DNA of 64,000 nt, from NCBI GenBank assembly GCA_025559845.1, contig CP048471.1:186001-250000 (forward strand), given 5' to 3'. Positions 1-9,258 of the stretch are shown here, one piece after another (the first letter of the stretch is position 1; every line of letters begins with the position of its first letter). Source of the stretch: Agrobacterium tumefaciens (GTDB lineage Bacteria; Pseudomonadota; Alphaproteobacteria; Rhizobiales; Rhizobiaceae). Position numbers and translations under genes: made by a program. The notes beneath the pieces are model-generated. The model was given only the letters and a program-made list of their open reading frames with translations. It ran no database searches and had not been told where the DNA came from.

Positions 1-388
1 CTGACATTAACAATCAGGCCGGAATTCTGCTGACGCATCGCAGGCAATACCGCTCGTGCGCAGTGAGCCAAAGAGTTTGGTTTCAAAAAGGGCCTTCGCC
101 TCATCGTCCGACGTGCCTTCGACCGGCCCGACAAGAGAGACGCCTGCATTGTTCACCACGACATCAATCCGACCTGAACGGGACAGATCCCCAATCGATG
201 AATTGCCTCACCGACTCGTCATTGTCCACATCGAGACGTCCGTACTCGACACCAGGAACCGGTCCACTTTTGTCCGGATTGCGCGATCCTGCAAAGACCT
301 TGAACCCATTCTGGGACAGCAACCTCACGGTCGCCTGCCCTATACCCGAGGATGCTCCGGTCACCACAACAATCTTGTCTCTCGACAT
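1..388 (-). pseudogene. SDR-family oxidoreductase, N-terminal part, two frameshifts, cut by window edge
   Basis: The reading starts at 388 with MSRDKIVVVTGASSGIG, the TGxxxGxG nucleotide-binding motif of classical short-chain dehydrogenases. It runs to about 190, where the frame stops shortly after DNDESVRQFID. The neighbouring frame continues with SGRIDVVVNNAGVSLVGP, containing the NNAG motif of the Rossmann fold. A second shift near 50-62 is needed to reach AVLPAMRQQNSGLIVNVS, the helix and strand before the SDR active site. The first shift lies at a run of four G. I infer a broken gene, or two indel errors in the assembly; the catalytic YxxxK part lies outside the window. The substrate cannot be inferred. 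Confidence 0.75.
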
Positions 389-427
389 CTACGCTCTCCA
401 AAATTAGTGTTGGATTAGAAATCAATT

Positions 428-468
428 TAGATTTCGCTTGCAATCTATAATTCCATTAGATTGCAAGC
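428..468. promoter_or_regulatory. Overlapping palindromes upstream of the SDR remnant, candidate TetR operator
   Basis: A perfect 12-bp inverted repeat GCTTGCAATCTA / TAGATTGCAAGC occupies 436-447 and 457-468 with a 9-bp spacer. It overlaps a second palindrome, TAGATT-N8-AATCTA, at 428-447. The half-site TTAGATTGCA also occurs at 5611-5620 in front of the efflux operon, where a TetR gene starts nearby. I infer that the TetR at 5674 may also control the SDR gene. Confidence 0.5.
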
Positions 469-620
469 TAAATAAAACGCATTTGCAGAAATTGAGGAGG
501 CGGATGGTCAGTCGACACGACATGTGGGTGAATCGCCTCGACGCGGGAAACAGCGGTCGAGTTAATGCGGCGGTTCTTGCCTGAGGAGTGACAGGTGTGA
601 GGGATGCTTATGCCATCAAG

Positions 621-1209
621 TCACGCCGTTCGCCTGTCCACTGATGGATTGCCCAGCGCACGCTGGAACGCGGATCGTTGCTCGCCTCTTTCGACGTAGT
701 CCTGCAAGCCCGGACTATCCAGCAGAATATCAGAGTGCTTGAGCGGCCGCAGTACGCTCACCATCATGAGATCACCGGCGCTGAACTGAGCCCCCCTCAA
801 GCCACTCTTTCCCTCCAAGCGTATCGCCCAGTTGCTGGAGCCGCTGACTGAGATGACCAACGCTGCCGGAGGCGATACAGGGTTCGATCGTATTAACTGC
901 TGCAAACATCCACATGATGGAACGCGAGCACGCATTCGCTTCATCGGGAAGGAGGCCGCCGAAACGCTGTGCTATGTGAAGCACGATCGCACCGGATTCG
1001 AAAAGAATGAGATCGCCCTCCTGGTAGATCGGCATCTGGCCGAACGGCTGCTTTTCCAGATATTCGGTGCGGCGCATCTCGGAAAAAGCCAGGTGCCGTA
1101 GAGTGTAAGGCTGGCCGACTTCCTCGAGAGCCCACCTGACGCGCATATCCCGGTGATATCCTCTACCCCCGTCCGGAGGATGTTTGAAAATGGATACGAC
1201 GGGGTTCAT
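621..1209 (-). pseudogene. Glutathione S-transferase with one frameshift
   Basis: The gene starts at 1209 (MNPVVSIFKH) behind a GAGGAG ribosome site. It shows a thioredoxin-like GST N-terminal domain, with the conserved cis-Pro and SxAI-type contacts visible as GQMPIY and FESGAIVLHIA. An all-helical C-terminal part follows. The frame breaks at a run of six G on the coding strand (791-796). Removing one G joins WLEG to AQFSAGDLMMVSVLR, the conserved GST C-terminal motif, and the protein ends at 621. The intact product would be near 195 residues, normal for the family. The lesion could be real decay, phase variation in the homopolymer, or a sequencing error. Confidence 0.8.
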
Positions 1210-1315
1210 GGAAAGGCTCCTCATTGGCAGGATTGAAGCGGGACGAAGACATGGCTTCCGAAAGGGTTCAGTGGGCACACAAAACACACGCCACTCTCGC
1301 CAAAGGAGTATGACC

Positions 1316-1342
1316 CCTCCGCAGCATCATCTGCTGCGGAGG
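1316..1342. terminator. GC-rich hairpin between efflux operon and GST
   Basis: CCTCCGCAGCA and its perfect complement TGCTGCGGAGG flank a 5-nt loop. The hairpin sits 56 bp after the end of the RND pump gene. No T-run follows on either strand, so it may be a mRNA-stabilising or weak termination structure, not a classic intrinsic terminator. Confidence 0.4.
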
Positions 1343-1397
1343 CGCGGGTTGGCTATTCCGCAGCAAGCGAATGTTGAGCTGTTTCCGTATTCCCGTG

Positions 1398-4300
1398 CTA
1401 CGTCGGATGCATTTCTGCCTTGGGCGGCTTGACGCGGAACCATGCAGCATAGAGTGCCGGCAGGAAGAGCAGGATGATGAGCGTGCCCACCGCCGTTCCG
1501 CCGATAAGCGTGTAGGCCATCGAACCCCAGAAAACCGAATGCGTGAGAGGAATGAAGGCGAGGACCGCGGCAAGCGCTGTCAGGATGACGGGCCTCGTTC
1601 GCTGCACCGTAGCCTCAATCACGGCATGATAGTCGTCCAGACCCGCAGCCTTGTTCTCCTTGATCTGCTCGGTGAGGATCAACGTGTTGCGCATGAGGAT
1701 GCCCGCCAGGCCGATAAGACCCAGGATCGCGTTAAAACCGAAAGGCTGGTTGAACAGGATCAGGGTCGGCACGACGCCTGCAAGACCGAGCGGTGCCGTC
1801 AGCATCACCATCGTCATCGTCGACAGGCTGCGGACCTGAAGGATGATGACGATCAGGGTCGCTGCGATCATCAGTGGGAACACCTTCACCAGGGCAGTAT
1901 TCGCCTTGAGTGATTCCTCTATATTGCCACCCATCTCGATCGTGTAGCCAGCGGGCATAGATGCAATGAGCGGCTGAAGAGAGGTCATCACCTGTAGCGA
2001 AACCTCCGGCGGTTGGGTCGCCTCGTTAATGTCGGATCGGACCGTCACCACAGGCGTTCTGTCACGACGCTTGAGGATCGGCTCTTCGAAGCGCACCTCC
2101 GTGTGGCCGATCTGATCGAGCGGGATCGCACGGCCGTCTCTTGTCACGAGCGAGAAGTCGGCTAGCCTTGCAGGATCGAGGCGGATTTCACCGGCACTTC
2201 TCGCCACGACAGGAACGTTTCGGATGTTCTCACGAACTTGCGTGACGGGAACACCACTCAGCAGGAGCTGTATCTGCTGGGCAGCCTCGGCGGACGACAT
2301 GCCGATGAGGTTCAGGCGATCCTGATCAGGAACGAACCGGACGACGGGTGTGCGGTTACCCCAATCGCGGTTGGCATTTCTGACGTCAGGTACAGAGCTC
2401 ATGAGAGCAAGTGCCTGCTCGGAGATTTTGTACAGCTCTTCCGCGTCCGGTCCTTTGATCCGAAACTCGACGGGGAATGGCGTGTACGGGCCAAAGACGA
2501 GTTGCGTGACGCGCACGAATGCCTCGGGCGCCAGCCCTTGCGCAATGGCTTCCCGCAGACGAAGTTTCAGCACCTCACGCTCGTGGGCGTCGGATGTCAG
2601 CACAACGATCTTCGCAAAGGCAGGATCGGGCAGTTCGGGCGCCATGGCGAAGAAGAAGCGGGGCGCACCCTGGCCGATGTAACTGGTCGCGATCTTCGTT
2701 TCGGGCTGCTGCTTCAACCAGGCCTCGAGCTTCTTGACCGTGGCTGTCGTCGTTTCGATGCTCGTGCCTTCTGGCATGCGGACTTCGACGAGAACCTCAG
2801 GGCGGTCCGATGTGGGGAAGAACTGCTGCTTCACCGCACCCATACCGACGACCGAGAGCGCCATGACGATGCCGACCACGGCACAGGTCAGGAACTTGTG
2901 CTTGACGGTGAATTCAATCGCACCGCGCAGGCGTCTGTAGTTCGGCGTATCGTAAATCGCATGATGACCGCCTGCCACCGGCTTGATATCGGGCAACAGC
3001 TTTACACCGAGATAGGGCGTAAAGATCACCGCCACGAACCAGGAAACAATCAGTGCGAAACCGACGATCCAGAAGATATTGCCGGCATATTCACCCGCCG
3101 CAGAGGCGGCGAAACCGACCGGCATCAAGCCGATAATGGTCACAAGCGTGCCCGACAGCATCGGTGCCGCTGTATGGCTCCAGGCATAGGCAGCCGCCTT
3201 GATGCGGTCCATGCCCTCTTCCATTTTCACGACCATCACCTCGATGGCGATGATGGCGTCATCGACAAGCAGGCCAAGTGCGAGGATCAATGCACCGAGC
3301 GTGATGCGGTCGAAGAACCGCCCCGTCTCGAGCATGATGATGAAGACCACAGCGAGCGTCAGCGGAACGGCCAGAGCCACAACGATGCCCACCCGCCAGC
3401 CGAGCGCAATGAGACTGACGAAGAGCACGACGCCGAGGGCCATGGCGAACTTCACCATGAATTCACCCACCGCCGCGTCAATGTTGACGGCCTGATCGCT
3501 GACCTTCGTCAGTGTTATGCCAAGGGGTAATGACTGTGCAATCTGGCCGGAGCGTTGCTCTAACGCCTTGCCAAGCTCCAGACCATTCCAGCCCTGCTGC
3601 ATGACCACGCCAAGCATGATGGCCGGCTCGCCGTCATGACGGATGACATAGCTTGCCGGCTCCTGATAACCCCGGCGTACCTCAGCAATATCGGAAAGCT
3701 TGAACGCACGGCCGGAAGCGACGATGGGCGTATCAGCGATAGACTGAACACTGTCATAGGCACCGTCGAGACGAATGAAGACCTGCGGACCCTGCGTATC
3801 TATCGAGCCAGCGGGCGTAACGGTATTGCGCCGTTGAAGCGCTGCGGCAATGTCCTGAGGTGATATGCCGAGCGTGGCGAGCTTCTCATAGGAGAACTCT
3901 ACGAATATCTGCTCCGGCTGTTCGCCGAGAATGTTGATCTTCTTCACGCCGGGAACATGAAGCATGTCCTGCCTGATCTTTTCCGCTTCCCGGACGAGAT
4001 CGCGCATCGGCATGCCCTGCGCCTTGAGAGCGTAAAGGCCGAAGCTGACGTCGGAATATTCGTCGTTCACGAACGGTCCCAGAACACCCTGCGGCAGGTT
4101 TCTGGCTTCATCGCCGAGCTTCTTGCGCGCCTGATAAAATTCTTCGGCGACAGCGCGTGGCGGCGTATTGTCCTTGAGCGTGACGGTAAGATAGGCAAAG
4201 CCGGGGCGCGTCGTTGTCTCGACCCGGTCGTACCAGGCCAATTCCTGAATGCGCTTCTCCAGCGGCTCGGCGACGAGATCCTGCATCTCGCGCGCGGTTG

Positions 4301-4466
4301 CGCCCGGCCAGACAGTCGTGACCGTCAACGTCTTGATGGTAAAAGAGGGATCTTCAGCGCGTCCCAGCTTGACGAAGGCATAGACGCCAGCAAGCGACAG
4401 AAGGACGATAAAGAACAGCGTGACGGCGCGTTCGCGAACCGCAAGGGCGGACAGATTGAGGTTCAT
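1398..4466 (-). CDS. RND-family efflux pump, inner-membrane subunit
   Basis: This 1022-residue protein has the usual RND length. It begins with a cytoplasmic tail and TM1 (TLFFIVLLSLAGVYAF), followed by a large periplasmic loop. A second TM block contains the acidic TM4 motif VDDAII at residues 401-406, the proton-relay position of HAE1-type pumps. The second half repeats the fold and ends in TM helices with LILTEQIKENKAAG. It should use proton motive force to expel drugs or other hydrophobic compounds together with the adaptor encoded just upstream. Its ATG shares one base with the adaptor stop (TGATG), implying translational coupling. No outer-membrane channel gene is adjacent, so a TolC from elsewhere is probably used. 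Substrates are not predictable. Confidence 0.95.
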   Translation of the reverse strand: MNLNLSALAVRERAVTLFFIVLLSLAGVYAFVKLGRAEDPSFTIKTLTVTTVWPGATAREMQDLVAEPLEKRIQELAWYDRVETTTRPGFAYLTVTLKDNTPPRAVAEEFYQARKKLGDEARNLPQGVLGPFVNDEYSDVSFGLYALKAQGMPMRDLVREAEKIRQDMLHVPGVKKINILGEQPEQIFVEFSYEKLATLGISPQDIAAALQRRNTVTPAGSIDTQGPQVFIRLDGAYDSVQSIADTPIVASGRAFKLSDIAEVRRGYQEPASYVIRHDGEPAIMLGVVMQQGWNGLELGKALEQRSGQIAQSLPLGITLTKVSDQAVNIDAAVGEFMVKFAMALGVVLFVSLIALGWRVGIVVALAVPLTLAVVFIIMLETGRFFDRITLGALILALGLLVDDAIIAIEVMVVKMEEGMDRIKAAAYAWSHTAAPMLSGTLVTIIGLMPVGFAASAAGEYAGNIFWIVGFALIVSWFVAVIFTPYLGVKLLPDIKPVAGGHHAIYDTPNYRRLRGAIEFTVKHKFLTCAVVGIVMALSVVGMGAVKQQFFPTSDRPEVLVEVRMPEGTSIETTTATVKKLEAWLKQQPETKIATSYIGQGAPRFFFAMAPELPDPAFAKIVVLTSDAHEREVLKLRLREAIAQGLAPEAFVRVTQLVFGPYTPFPVEFRIKGPDAEELYKISEQALALMSSVPDVRNANRDWGNRTPVVRFVPDQDRLNLIGMSSAEAAQQIQLLLSGVPVTQVRENIRNVPVVARSAGEIRLDPARLADFSLVTRDGRAIPLDQIGHTEVRFEEPILKRRDRTPVVTVRSDINEATQPPEVSLQVMTSLQPLIASMPAGYTIEMGGNIEESLKANTALVKVFPLMIAATLIVIILQVRSLSTMTMVMLTAPLGLAGVVPTLILFNQPFGFNAILGLIGLAGILMRNTLILTEQIKENKAAGLDDYHAVIEATVQRTRPVILTALAAVLAFIPLTHSVFWGSMAYTLIGGTAVGTLIILLFLPALYAAWFRVKPPKAEMHPT

Positions 4467-5575
4467 CAGTTTGCCGCCTCTTTTGTCCCAATGCTGTTGC
4501 GAACTTGCGCTCCATCCTTCAGAAGATGTGCGCCAAGCGCAACGACCTGCTCTCCCGGCTTGACGTTAGTCACGATCACATTCTCTTCGCCCACCCGCTC
4601 CACGTTCACATCACGAAACTTCACGACAGACGATTGCTGATCGATCACCCAGACGCCTGTCCGCGTCCCGTCATCCAACAGGGCGCCTATCGGCAGTTCG
4701 GCATGATTCTGCACATCCCTGTTCTCGATTTCGATGGTAACGGTCGCCCCCAGGGGCGCATTCGCAGCCCCCCCTTCAAGCACCCAACGCGTTTCATAGG
4801 TGCGGGTATGCTGATCGGCAGAATCGGAGATCTGGCGCAGCTCGGCCTTCTCCACATTATTTCTGCCGTACACCGATGCAGAAGCCTGAACCCCGATTTC
4901 AGGGCGCATGGTTTCAGGGAGCCAGACAATTGCTTCGCGCGGACCAGACTTCGCGAGCCGCACAACCGGCTGCCCGGCGGTTACCACCTGGCCCGGCTCC
5001 CCGAGCGTCTCGACAATGGTTCCATCTGCATCGGCAACAAGAACCGCATATTTTGCTTCGTTTTCCGCGACATCTGCGTCAGCCTGAGCGGCGGCCAACT
5101 GTGCCGTCGCCGTATCCAGCAGGGCCTTCGATCGTTCATATTGCTGCGTCGAGGCGGCAGAGGTCTTCACCAGCACGGCAAAGCGTTTCTCATCGGCTTT
5201 CGCTTGAACAAACGTCGCCTGTGCTGCGATGACAGCGTTTCGCTTGGCGGTCAGAGCAAGGCGAAGATCGGTCTCGTCAAGCCTCATCAATGGCTGGCCG
5301 GCGCTTACCTGCTCCCCGACGTCGACAAAACGTTCAACGATCTTTCCGGGAACGCGAAAGCCGAGATTGCTCTGGACCCTGGCACCAACGGTTCCGGTAA
5401 AGCTGCTGCTCGAATTACCAGGGAGCCTGGCCGTCGCGAGGTTGACCAGTGGCGCCAAGGTCCGGGGATCGGCAGCCTTTGCCTCGGGTGCCTGCGCCGG
5501 AAGCAGCAGTGCTGCGGCTCCGCCTGCGGCCAGCGCCAGCACTGCTGCTGCAGTGACAACAAGTTTCCGTTTCAT
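4466..5575 (-). CDS. RND efflux periplasmic adaptor (membrane fusion protein)
   Basis: I choose the start at 5575 (MKRKLVVTAAAVLALAAGG), which gives a clean signal or anchor segment and a 369-residue protein. After the leader come a lipoyl/barrel-sandwich half (SNLGFRVPGKIVERFVDVGEQV), a coiled-coil hairpin rich in Ala and Gln (about residues 110-185), the second lipoyl half (TIVETLGEPGQVVTAGQPV), and a beta-barrel and membrane-proximal domain. This is the HlyD/AcrA-type order. It should bridge the RND pump and an outer-membrane channel. The gene is first in the operon and divergent from the TetR gene at 5674. Confidence 0.93.
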   Translation of the reverse strand: MKRKLVVTAAAVLALAAGGAAALLLPAQAPEAKAADPRTLAPLVNLATARLPGNSSSSFTGTVGARVQSNLGFRVPGKIVERFVDVGEQVSAGQPLMRLDETDLRLALTAKRNAVIAAQATFVQAKADEKRFAVLVKTSAASTQQYERSKALLDTATAQLAAAQADADVAENEAKYAVLVADADGTIVETLGEPGQVVTAGQPVVRLAKSGPREAIVWLPETMRPEIGVQASASVYGRNNVEKAELRQISDSADQHTRTYETRWVLEGGAANAPLGATVTIEIENRDVQNHAELPIGALLDDGTRTGVWVIDQQSSVVKFRDVNVERVGEENVIVTNVKPGEQVVALGAHLLKDGAQVRNSIGTKEAAN

Positions 5576-5610
5576 TTCATCGTCCCTTCTTGACGGCCCG
5601 TTCAAAAATA

Positions 5611-5660
5611 TTAGATTGCACTCTAACTCTAAAAGACATATAGATGTCAAATGAAATCTA
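5611..5660. promoter_or_regulatory. Operator region between efflux operon and TetR gene
   Basis: Two palindromes lie in the 98-bp divergent promoter region: TTAGA-N6-TCTAA at 5611-5626 and TAGAT-N10-ATCTA at 5641-5660. The first contains TTAGATTGCA, also found in the palindrome at 436-468. TetR/AcrR repressors commonly sit in such divergent intergenic regions, so autoregulation plus repression of the pump is a reasonable inference. Confidence 0.55.
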
Positions 5661-5673
5661 ATTGGAGGTCCAC

Positions 5674-6261
5674 ATGAGAGTGAGCCGCGTACAGGCAGAG
5701 GAAAACCGCGAGAGGGTGATAAACGTCGCCAGCCGGTTGTTTCGAGAGCATGGGTTCGACGGTATCGGCCTGAAAGACCTGATGAAGGGTGCAGGCCTCA
5801 CCCAGGGTGGATTCTACAAACAGTTCGCATCGAAAGACGATCTTGCGGCGCTCGCATCACGGCGTGCTCTCGAGAGCGCCACGAGAAGGTGGTCTGATGC
5901 CGCAGCAGACACGTCAGATCCCCTGGAATCGATCATCAGCTTCTACCTCTCCAAAGATCATAGCGGCGAGAAGGCAGAAGGATGCCCGCTTGTTGCTCTC
6001 GGCTCCGACGCGGCGCGTCAAACCGCCGAAGTTCGGCGCCCGTTTGAAGATGGTATCCGGGCGCATTTCGAGGTGCTCGAACAACTCATCGGAGAGGGTG
6101 ACGATAGAGCTCGAAGCGGAAAAGCCATGGCAATATTGTCCATGATGGTCGGTGCGGTGACGCTGTCGCGGATCATCGAGGATGAACTGCTGTCGACGAG
6201 CGTACTCGACGCGGCAGCGAGCGAGGTCCGGCGCATTGCTGGCCGCGATCGCAGCGACTAA
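5674..6261 (+). CDS. TetR-family regulator of the adjacent efflux operon
   Basis: The 195-residue protein starts at ATG 5674, preceded by GGAGG at 5664-5668; an upstream TTG at 5662 is less likely. The N-terminal helix-turn-helix (residues about 10-55, FREHGFDGIGLKDLMKGAGL then GGFYKQFASKD) matches TetR proteins of the LmrA/YxaF-like type. The C-terminal ligand and dimer domain is more divergent, with a conserved-looking GCPLVALGSDAAR stretch. It is divergent from the adaptor-pump operon with palindromes between them. It probably represses the pump until an inducer binds. Confidence 0.9.
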   Translation: MRVSRVQAEENRERVINVASRLFREHGFDGIGLKDLMKGAGLTQGGFYKQFASKDDLAALASRRALESATRRWSDAAADTSDPLESIISFYLSKDHSGEKAEGCPLVALGSDAARQTAEVRRPFEDGIRAHFEVLEQLIGEGDDRARSGKAMAILSMMVGAVTLSRIIEDELLSTSVLDAAASEVRRIAGRDRSD

Positions 6262-6427
6262 CAGACAGTTTTTGGATATTCGTCGCCGATAGCTGTCACG
6301 GCTCAGCCGAATCCGCACGCGTATCAAGCGATTATAGCGCAAACCGCATGTCCCAAGTTCACGACCGGTCATTCGGTCGGACGCCGAAGGCATGCCAAAT
6401 TTTTGATCATAGACAGGTGGAATGCAA

Positions 6428-7723
6428 ATGCGTCGTGTCGTTGTCACGGGAATGGGAGCCGTCAGCCCCCTTGGTGCGAATGTCGATATCTCCTGGTCTC
6501 GGCTCCTTGCTGGCAAAAGCGGGATCCGTCGGCTGGGTGACGACATCGTCGGGGATTTGCCGTCAAAAATCGGAGGCGTGGTCCCTTCTCTGGCAGAAGA
6601 TCCTGAAGGAGGATTTGATCCTGATAGGACCCTGTCCTCGAAGGATCAACGCAAGGTCGACCGTTTCATCATCTTTGCGCTGGCAGCGGCGGAAGAGGCT
6701 CTTGCGCAGGCGAACTGGAAGCCAGCTTCCGAAGAAGAAAAACTGAGAACGGCGACAATCATCGCATCGGGCATCGGTGGCTTTCCCGCGATAACGGAGG
6801 CGGTGCGTACCGTCGACCAACGCGGCGTCCGCCGCCTCTCACCCTTTACCATTCCATCCTTTCTCGTGAATCTCGCTGCCGGACAAGTCTCTATCCGGCA
6901 TGGCTTTAGAGGCCCGCTGGGAGCGCCGGTGACGGCATGTGCTGCCGGCGTTCAGGCGATTGGCGATGCAGCGCGACTGATCAGATCCAATGAAGCCGAC
7001 ATTGCGGTTTGTGGTGGCACTGAGGCCTGTATGAACGTTGTCAGCCTTGGTGGTTTCGCAGCAGCAAGATCACTATCGACAGGCTTTAACGAGACCCCGG
7101 CCAAAGCGTCACGTCCCTTCGACACCGCGCGCGACGGCTTCGTTATGGGCGAAGGCGCAGGCATCCTCGTCATTGAAGCGTTGAGCCACGCCCTTGCTCG
7201 TGGTGCGACGCCGATAGCAGAACTCGTTGGATATGGAACGACCGCCGACGCCCATCATATTACCTCCGGGCCGGAAGATGGAAGCGGCGCCCGCAGGGCA
7301 ATGCAAATCGCTATCGCGCAGGCGGGTATCGCGCCGCACGAAATCGGCCATCTGAACGCACATGCGACTTCGACCCCGGTTGGAGATCTCGGAGAGCTCA
7401 GAGCAATCAAAAGCCTGTTCGGCCAAAGGAAGTCAATCGCTGTCAGCGGCACGAAGTCGGCGACGGGGCACCTGCTGGGGGCAGCCGGCGGCCTTGAGGC
7501 TATTTTTACGATCCTGGCGCTCCAGCACCAGATCGCGCCCCCGACCTTGAATCTCAGTTCACCGGACCTTGAAGCCAATGGCATCGACTTTGTCGCAAAC
7601 GATGCCCGACCTCTCGATGTTGAATATGCGATATCCAATGGCTTCGGCTTCGGTGGCGTCAATGCCAGCGCAGTGTTTCGACGCTGGCCGAGGAGAGGCA
7701 ATCGTACGCCATTAGCTGATTAA
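6428..7723 (+). CDS. FabF-like 3-oxoacyl-ACP synthase II
   Basis: The 431-residue protein begins RRVVVTGMGAVSPLG, the standard KAS II N-terminus. The Cys-His-His triad is present: Cys171 in VTACAAGVQAIGDA, His312 in NAHATSTPVGD and His348 in TKSATGHLLGAAGG. It should condense acyl groups with malonyl-ACP. I place the start at the second of two ATGs (6428), because AGGTGG ends at 6420 and leaves correct spacing; 6422 is too close. It precedes a short FtsZ by about 50 bp in the same direction. It may be an accessory synthase for unusual or very long acyl chains, since the housekeeping FabF normally sits with fabG and acpP; that is inference. Confidence 0.9.
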   Translation: MRRVVVTGMGAVSPLGANVDISWSRLLAGKSGIRRLGDDIVGDLPSKIGGVVPSLAEDPEGGFDPDRTLSSKDQRKVDRFIIFALAAAEEALAQANWKPASEEEKLRTATIIASGIGGFPAITEAVRTVDQRGVRRLSPFTIPSFLVNLAAGQVSIRHGFRGPLGAPVTACAAGVQAIGDAARLIRSNEADIAVCGGTEACMNVVSLGGFAAARSLSTGFNETPAKASRPFDTARDGFVMGEGAGILVIEALSHALARGATPIAELVGYGTTADAHHITSGPEDGSGARRAMQIAIAQAGIAPHEIGHLNAHATSTPVGDLGELRAIKSLFGQRKSIAVSGTKSATGHLLGAAGGLEAIFTILALQHQIAPPTLNLSSPDLEANGIDFVANDARPLDVEYAISNGFGFGGVNASAVFRRWPRRGNRTPLAD

Positions 7724-7774
7724 CCCCGGCGCGTAATCCCCTTTCAACAAAGTCTCCACCAGGACGCTCCCACC

Positions 7775-8782
7775 ATGCAACCAACGACTATCGTTTCACC
7801 GCCCGGCATAACGGTCCTCAAGCCAAGGATTGCCGTCATCGGCGTCGGCGGTGGCGGCGGCAATGCTGTCAACAACATGATCATGCACGATCTCGAGGGC
7901 GCGGAGTTTATCGTTGCGAACACCGATGCACAGGCTTTGTCCATGTCAAAAGCGCCACGGCTTATCCAGCTTGGCCCGACCGTCACGGAGGGACTTGGCG
8001 CCGGATCATTGGCCGATATTGGACAGGCGGCCGCCGAAGAGTCGATTCACGAGATCATGGATCACCTCCACGGAACCCATATGTGTTTCGTGACGGCGGG
8101 CATGGGGGGCGGAACGGGAACAGGTGCCGCACCGGTTATCGCCCATGCTGCGCGCAAGGCAGGCATACTGACGGTCGGCGTCGTCACCATGCCCTTCACA
8201 TTCGAAGGTACCCAGCGAATGCGAACAGCGCGGCAGGGGATCGAGCGTCTCAGCGAATGCGCAGACACGGTGATCGTCATCCCCAATCAGAACCTGTTCC
8301 GGATTGCCGATGCGAAGACGACCTTCGCGGATGCATTCGAAATGGCAGATCATGTGCTGCATGCCGGGGTCAGTTCCGTCATCGATCTGATCGTCAAGGA
8401 AGGATTGATCAATCTCGACTTCGCCGATGTAAGGTCAGTCATGCGTGACATGGGCCGAGCGGTCATGGGCACGGGCGAGGCAACGGGAGACGCTCGCGCC
8501 CGACATGCCGCCGAGGCAGCGATTGCCAATCCACTGTTCGATGAAGCGTCCGTCAGGGGAGCAAAAGGCCTTCTCGTCTCGATCTCCGGCGGGCCGGACA
8601 TGACCCTTTTTGATGTCGACGAAGCCGCAACACGCGTTCGCGAGGAAGTCGATGACGACGCCAATATCGTCGTCGGCGCGACATTCAATGACGCGCTTGA
8701 AGGGCGGCTGAGAGTTTCAGTCGTCGCCACAGGTTTGAGGCAACCGGCAGAGGTGATCCGCCTTTCGGAGCGAATGGCGTGA
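7775..8782 (+). CDS. Short FtsZ-like GTPase lacking the C-terminal tail
   Basis: The 335-residue protein has the nucleotide-binding glycine loop [11 protein letters not shown] (about 22-32), the tubulin signature GGGTGTG (111-117) and the T7 synergy loop NLDFADV (213-219). Both GTP binding and hydrolysis therefore look possible. It stops directly after the globular core at LSERMA. It lacks the long linker and the conserved C-terminal peptide that binds FtsA and other partners in ordinary rhizobial FtsZ (usually over 550 residues). Tail-less FtsZ paralogs are known in Rhizobiaceae alongside the full-length protein. A role as a modulator of the main Z-ring is inference. It follows the fabF-like gene closely. 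Confidence 0.93.
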   Translation: MQPTTIVSPPGITVLKPRIAVIGVGGGGGNAVNNMIMHDLEGAEFIVANTDAQALSMSKAPRLIQLGPTVTEGLGAGSLADIGQAAAEESIHEIMDHLHGTHMCFVTAGMGGGTGTGAAPVIAHAARKAGILTVGVVTMPFTFEGTQRMRTARQGIERLSECADTVIVIPNQNLFRIADAKTTFADAFEMADHVLHAGVSSVIDLIVKEGLINLDFADVRSVMRDMGRAVMGTGEATGDARARHAAEAAIANPLFDEASVRGAKGLLVSISGGPDMTLFDVDEAATRVREEVDDDANIVVGATFNDALEGRLRVSVVATGLRQPAEVIRLSERMA

Positions 8783-8846
8783 TGCTCGCTCATACTGTGG
8801 GGCCTGCAAGCGCCGATTTGTAAAATTGATGCCATGGAGATTTGAA

Positions 8847-9035
8847 ATGTTAAAGCGTTTTCGAGAAAAATGGCGATCGTGGGAAGATGCCGTCCTGGGT
8901 ATCGACGATCCGCAGGGAGACTACCTCATCGCGCTGGAAAAACGGCTGGCCCGGCTGGAGACCGAAGTGGCTGGATTAAAGGCACAGCCCCACGAGGAGG
9001 TAGTGCGGGAAGACGGTGCCGAAAACAAGGGGTGA
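8847..9035 (+). CDS. Small charged protein downstream of short FtsZ
   Basis: The likely start is ATG 8847, with GGAG at 8835 providing spacing, giving 62 residues beginning MLKRFREKWRSWEDAV. The middle (DYLIALEKRLARLETEVAGLKA) has heptad-like hydrophobic spacing that suggests a short coiled coil, and the tail is acidic. I do not recognise a family. It lies 64 bp after the FtsZ-like gene on the same strand and could be cotranscribed; a partner role in assembly is only a possibility. Confidence 0.6.
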   Translation: MLKRFREKWRSWEDAVLGIDDPQGDYLIALEKRLARLETEVAGLKAQPHEEVVREDGAENKG

Positions 9036-9196
9036 TGGCTGTATCCTTGCAGTTGGCCCCGCGGGCTTTGTCAAGCGCAAGTTCTTGATAACTCGCTAAG
9101 CATCCGGGACAGACTAAGAGTATTCTGCGTCCCGCCAACTTTTCTCGCCAGCGGGTCCTCAAGTTGCTGAAGACGCTAAAATGCCACCGCCTTGAA

Positions 9197-9241
9197 GGCC
9201 TAGTCGGCCCGAAGCTGCGATTTTGGCCATCTCAAAGAACG
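9197..9241 (+). repeat. Left terminal inverted repeat of the Tn3-family element
   Basis: Begins GGCCTAGTCGGCCCGAAGCT and ends CAAAGAACG. It matches the reverse complement of 14844-14888 at 41 of 45 positions, with differences at positions 5, 22, 34 and 38. Confidence 0.85.
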
Positions 9242-9258
9242 GACAGAGAACGCCTGAT

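Noticed and set aside
2238..3530. 430-codon open frame on the plus strand inside the RND pump gene
   Set aside because: It is antisense to a clear RND gene, rich in His, Asp and Arg, with no family pattern; it is a by-product of high GC content.
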